DNA from: Incurvaria masculella
Taxonomy: Eukaryota; Arthropoda; Insecta; Lepidoptera; Incurvariidae
Direction of reading: 5' to 3'
DNA: 64,000 nt
Assembly: GCA_946894095.1 (NCBI GenBank)
Contig: OX335646.2
Coordinates: 20,268,077 to 20,332,076 of the forward strand
The translations under genes were made by a program, and so were the position numbers. Below the pieces are notes generated by a model that did no database searches, had not been told where the DNA came from, and was given only the letters and a program-made list of their open reading frames with translations. Of this stretch, positions 36,001-39,323 are shown piece after piece (position 1 is the first letter of the stretch; the number at the start of each line of letters is the position of its first letter).

Positions 36001-39000
36001 CCAGCTGGTCGACGGCAACCCGAGACAGAGACGGTGGTCAGCCGCAAAATTGCCATGACGGTGAGCGACCCCTGGCGCACGGGCGGGTGGACTGGCCTTC
36101 GTTCCCAGAGGTCTGCACACTCGCGAATTTACCGTGGTCACTATGCTGTTCTGACATTTATGTGAAGCAAAAACACATCGAATCATGAAACTGCGATCTT
36201 CAGATTACATCAGACGATTACATCAAAATTGTTTGATCTTACTTTTAAAATCGATTTATAACAATGAGACTTTTTATCATTCACTTAAACCGATTATTAA
36301 TCACCTTTGTTCTTATTTTTAAAATCAATTTACTAACAATGCTTGTAATCATGTAAATTAAACCATTGAACCTGTTACTAATTACAATTCAAAGTGAGTC
36401 GCATTCGGCGCTAGGCAGCAACTCACTTTTAATTATATTTTAAATTACCAAGTTATTTTAATATCATATAGGTCTTAACAAAATGTGACGGGCTGTCCAC
36501 TAAATACAGCCTAGTAATGCAGCAAAATAACTGCTCTGTTATTTTCATATGTTTTCTTTTAACCACTTTAACTTTTCAGCGAGAGCTGACCAACTGCCTG
36601 TATAGTACACTACACGGTCATCGAGTAAGAATGAGTGGCGATCGAAACACATTGTTGTTTTTTTTTCAGTCTAATTGGTTTTTGTTACAATTTTAATTTT
36701 TTTTTTTCTCATATATGTATTTTTTATTAGCATTTATGAATAATGAATAAATAAATTCTTTATTGTGCATAAACAAAAATACAATTACAAAGAAAACATA
36801 CAGCAAAACAACAATACTGCACAAAGGCGGACTTATCACTAAGAGTGATTTCTTCCAGTCAACCTTTTTAAAATACAATTATAATTGAACAGTTCTATCT
36901 AAAGGTGTAAATTTCTAGTCCCAATGTTTTCGCCCCAACTACTATGGCTACATTTTACATTTATAATGAATTCGAGGCTCAAAATGCAATACTTTCTCCG
37001 TTCTGTGTACAAACAATTTTGTATAGGTCGCGTACAACCTATACAAAATTGAACATCAGGGAGGTTACCATGGTAAATTATCTCGCCGGGTGAACCTGCA
37101 TTTTATTGATCAAATATGTCGTTTAGTTGCATCCCTACCGTGCGAACTGTCAAATGACGTGTTGTTCGGCCAATTAAAATTTAATTTACCAGTTAACATG
37201 AATTATTATATTAACTTTTTAATGACATCAATTATTCCTAATTGATTTTTAGATGTTTTAATGTGGAAATTATTTAGGTATTATATGTTTTATTTTAGAT
37301 ATTACTTTCAATTTTTTTATTAATAAAAAAAATTACGTTTTCCAAGTGTAACACAGTGTACCTAAGGACGATTTAAGAATTGAATTGAATTGAAAAATAC
37401 GAAATGACGGCGAAATATATAGGACGTAAATAACGGCAGATTTAATAACTCACGTGCATATTCACCCGGCTAGTTAATTTACTATGGTGACCCCCCAGGA
37501 GCAGGCGAATTCGTCAGCAAACTGACTAGCCGACCCTACAATCAGTGCACTTACATTAACACTCAAAAGTTCCTACGCTGCCGCTATATGCATGAGTCTC
37601 GAACGCTACTCCCGTCTTTCCTTACTCGTGTAAACGGTACACACGCACACACAGACACAGAGCGTCTTATATAAGCAGTTCGAGCAAGCATTAAGTTGTC
37701 CGCTCCTCCGTGCGGACTCCATTCAATGGCCGGCACGAGCGGACGCCTTTGATGTCGCCGGCGTCGCCCTGCGCGTTTCACGGCCGCGCCGCGTCCCCGG
37801 CGGTGTCCCCGGTGCGGTCGCTAAAAGACTGATTTCTTTGCCTTTATGGCCTTGGAGCGCGCCCAGTGCGGCTTCCCGTTGAATGGGTTAAGATATTTCG
37901 AGCCTTTCATGCGGTACTGGCTTCTGTCGGAATTTATGATTCCACGAAATAGACACAGTGGATGTCCAGTGTATTCTCAGTATTGTAGGACTCACTTCCA
38001 AAACCACGAAAATGTTATAAATAGCTATGAATGAAAACAAATATTTCTCAACACTGATTTCCCATTAAATTATTTTGTTAAAATACCAAACAAAAAAAAA
38101 AGTTTGATCATCAAATGACAAGAATCGAATCTAAATCACGGTTATGATTGTTGCGGGTTCTTTGTCTATTAGTCTCAACTTAGGGCAGATGCTCGAAAGG
38201 ACAAACAATCAAAATCAACGTTAACGTACGATTAAACACGTCACTTTATATGGACAGTATGGAAGGAACTCTGTACGGTTCACTAAGAGTGACGTGTTTG
38301 AACATTGCTTAACTCGGCCGTCTCTTCGTGCAATCGGGGTTTAGTCTCATTGACTAAGAGATGGTCGAATCGTCCATTAAAATTGTTCGTGTTTTCCACC
38401 CAGTTCAATGCAGCCGTACATAAGAGGAAAGTCCTGGCATAGTCTCTAAATCCCATGGGGTGTGATGGGCTAGTATCATGGCAGCATGTGTTGAATTAGG
38501 TGTTTATAACTAGTAAATCATTGCATTACATTATCTTGATACATATAAATTATTCTTCTGTACGTGTGTCAATGAATTCATCCTATACGGCTGGACCGAT
38601 TTTGATAATTTTTTGTCCGTTTGGGTGGGTCCATGAATGGATTACATTCACAAGTAGACCCGCTAGAACGGTTGAAAATGGTACCCATCCAGAACCCAAC
38701 CGCCCTCAGAGGCACTTCACCCAGCATAGCAAGTCAGCGCGCCACTGGGCTAGCGAGGCTGACAATATGAAAATACCTATGGAATCACATACCTTCACAC
38801 TGCTTTCCCGAAGTGTACCCAAAGGTGATAGAGCGCCATACGGTATGATCACAGCACACCTCTATCGTATATCTTTTCATGCTCTACGATTACGGGTGCT
38901 ACTTACCAAACCTTTACGAAGAATTACACCTATTTGGTCGTGGTATTACGCCGCCCGGGCACGACAATTCCGCTCACTTCTGCTCTGTAAATTTATTTCG

Positions 39001-39289
39001 ACGTTTTTTCGTCATCCATTCGTTCCAAATATCCAAACCATCTTAGCACTTCTTTCTCGATTCTAGTCACAGCATCGTTTTTCAATTGACATTGCAATGG
39101 AATCACAAGGGTATTATATAACTAAGCCTGTTTTTGTTGCGGCAGGTCCGTGGCGCTTTCGCGCCAGCAGCCGCTGTACGTGATCCGGTGGCGCTCGCAG
39201 GTCGTGCGCGCCAACACGCGGCTCGGCCCGCCCACGCCCGCGCCGGCCGCGTCCCGCGCGCCCTCCCCCCGCGCCCTCGCCGCCCTCCT

Positions 39290-39323
<34 letters not shown>

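Noticed and set aside
38500..39066. 188-codon + strand frame
   Set aside because: It runs through a dispersed repeat, an antisense SINE head and an antisense LINE relic, so it is a chance composite.
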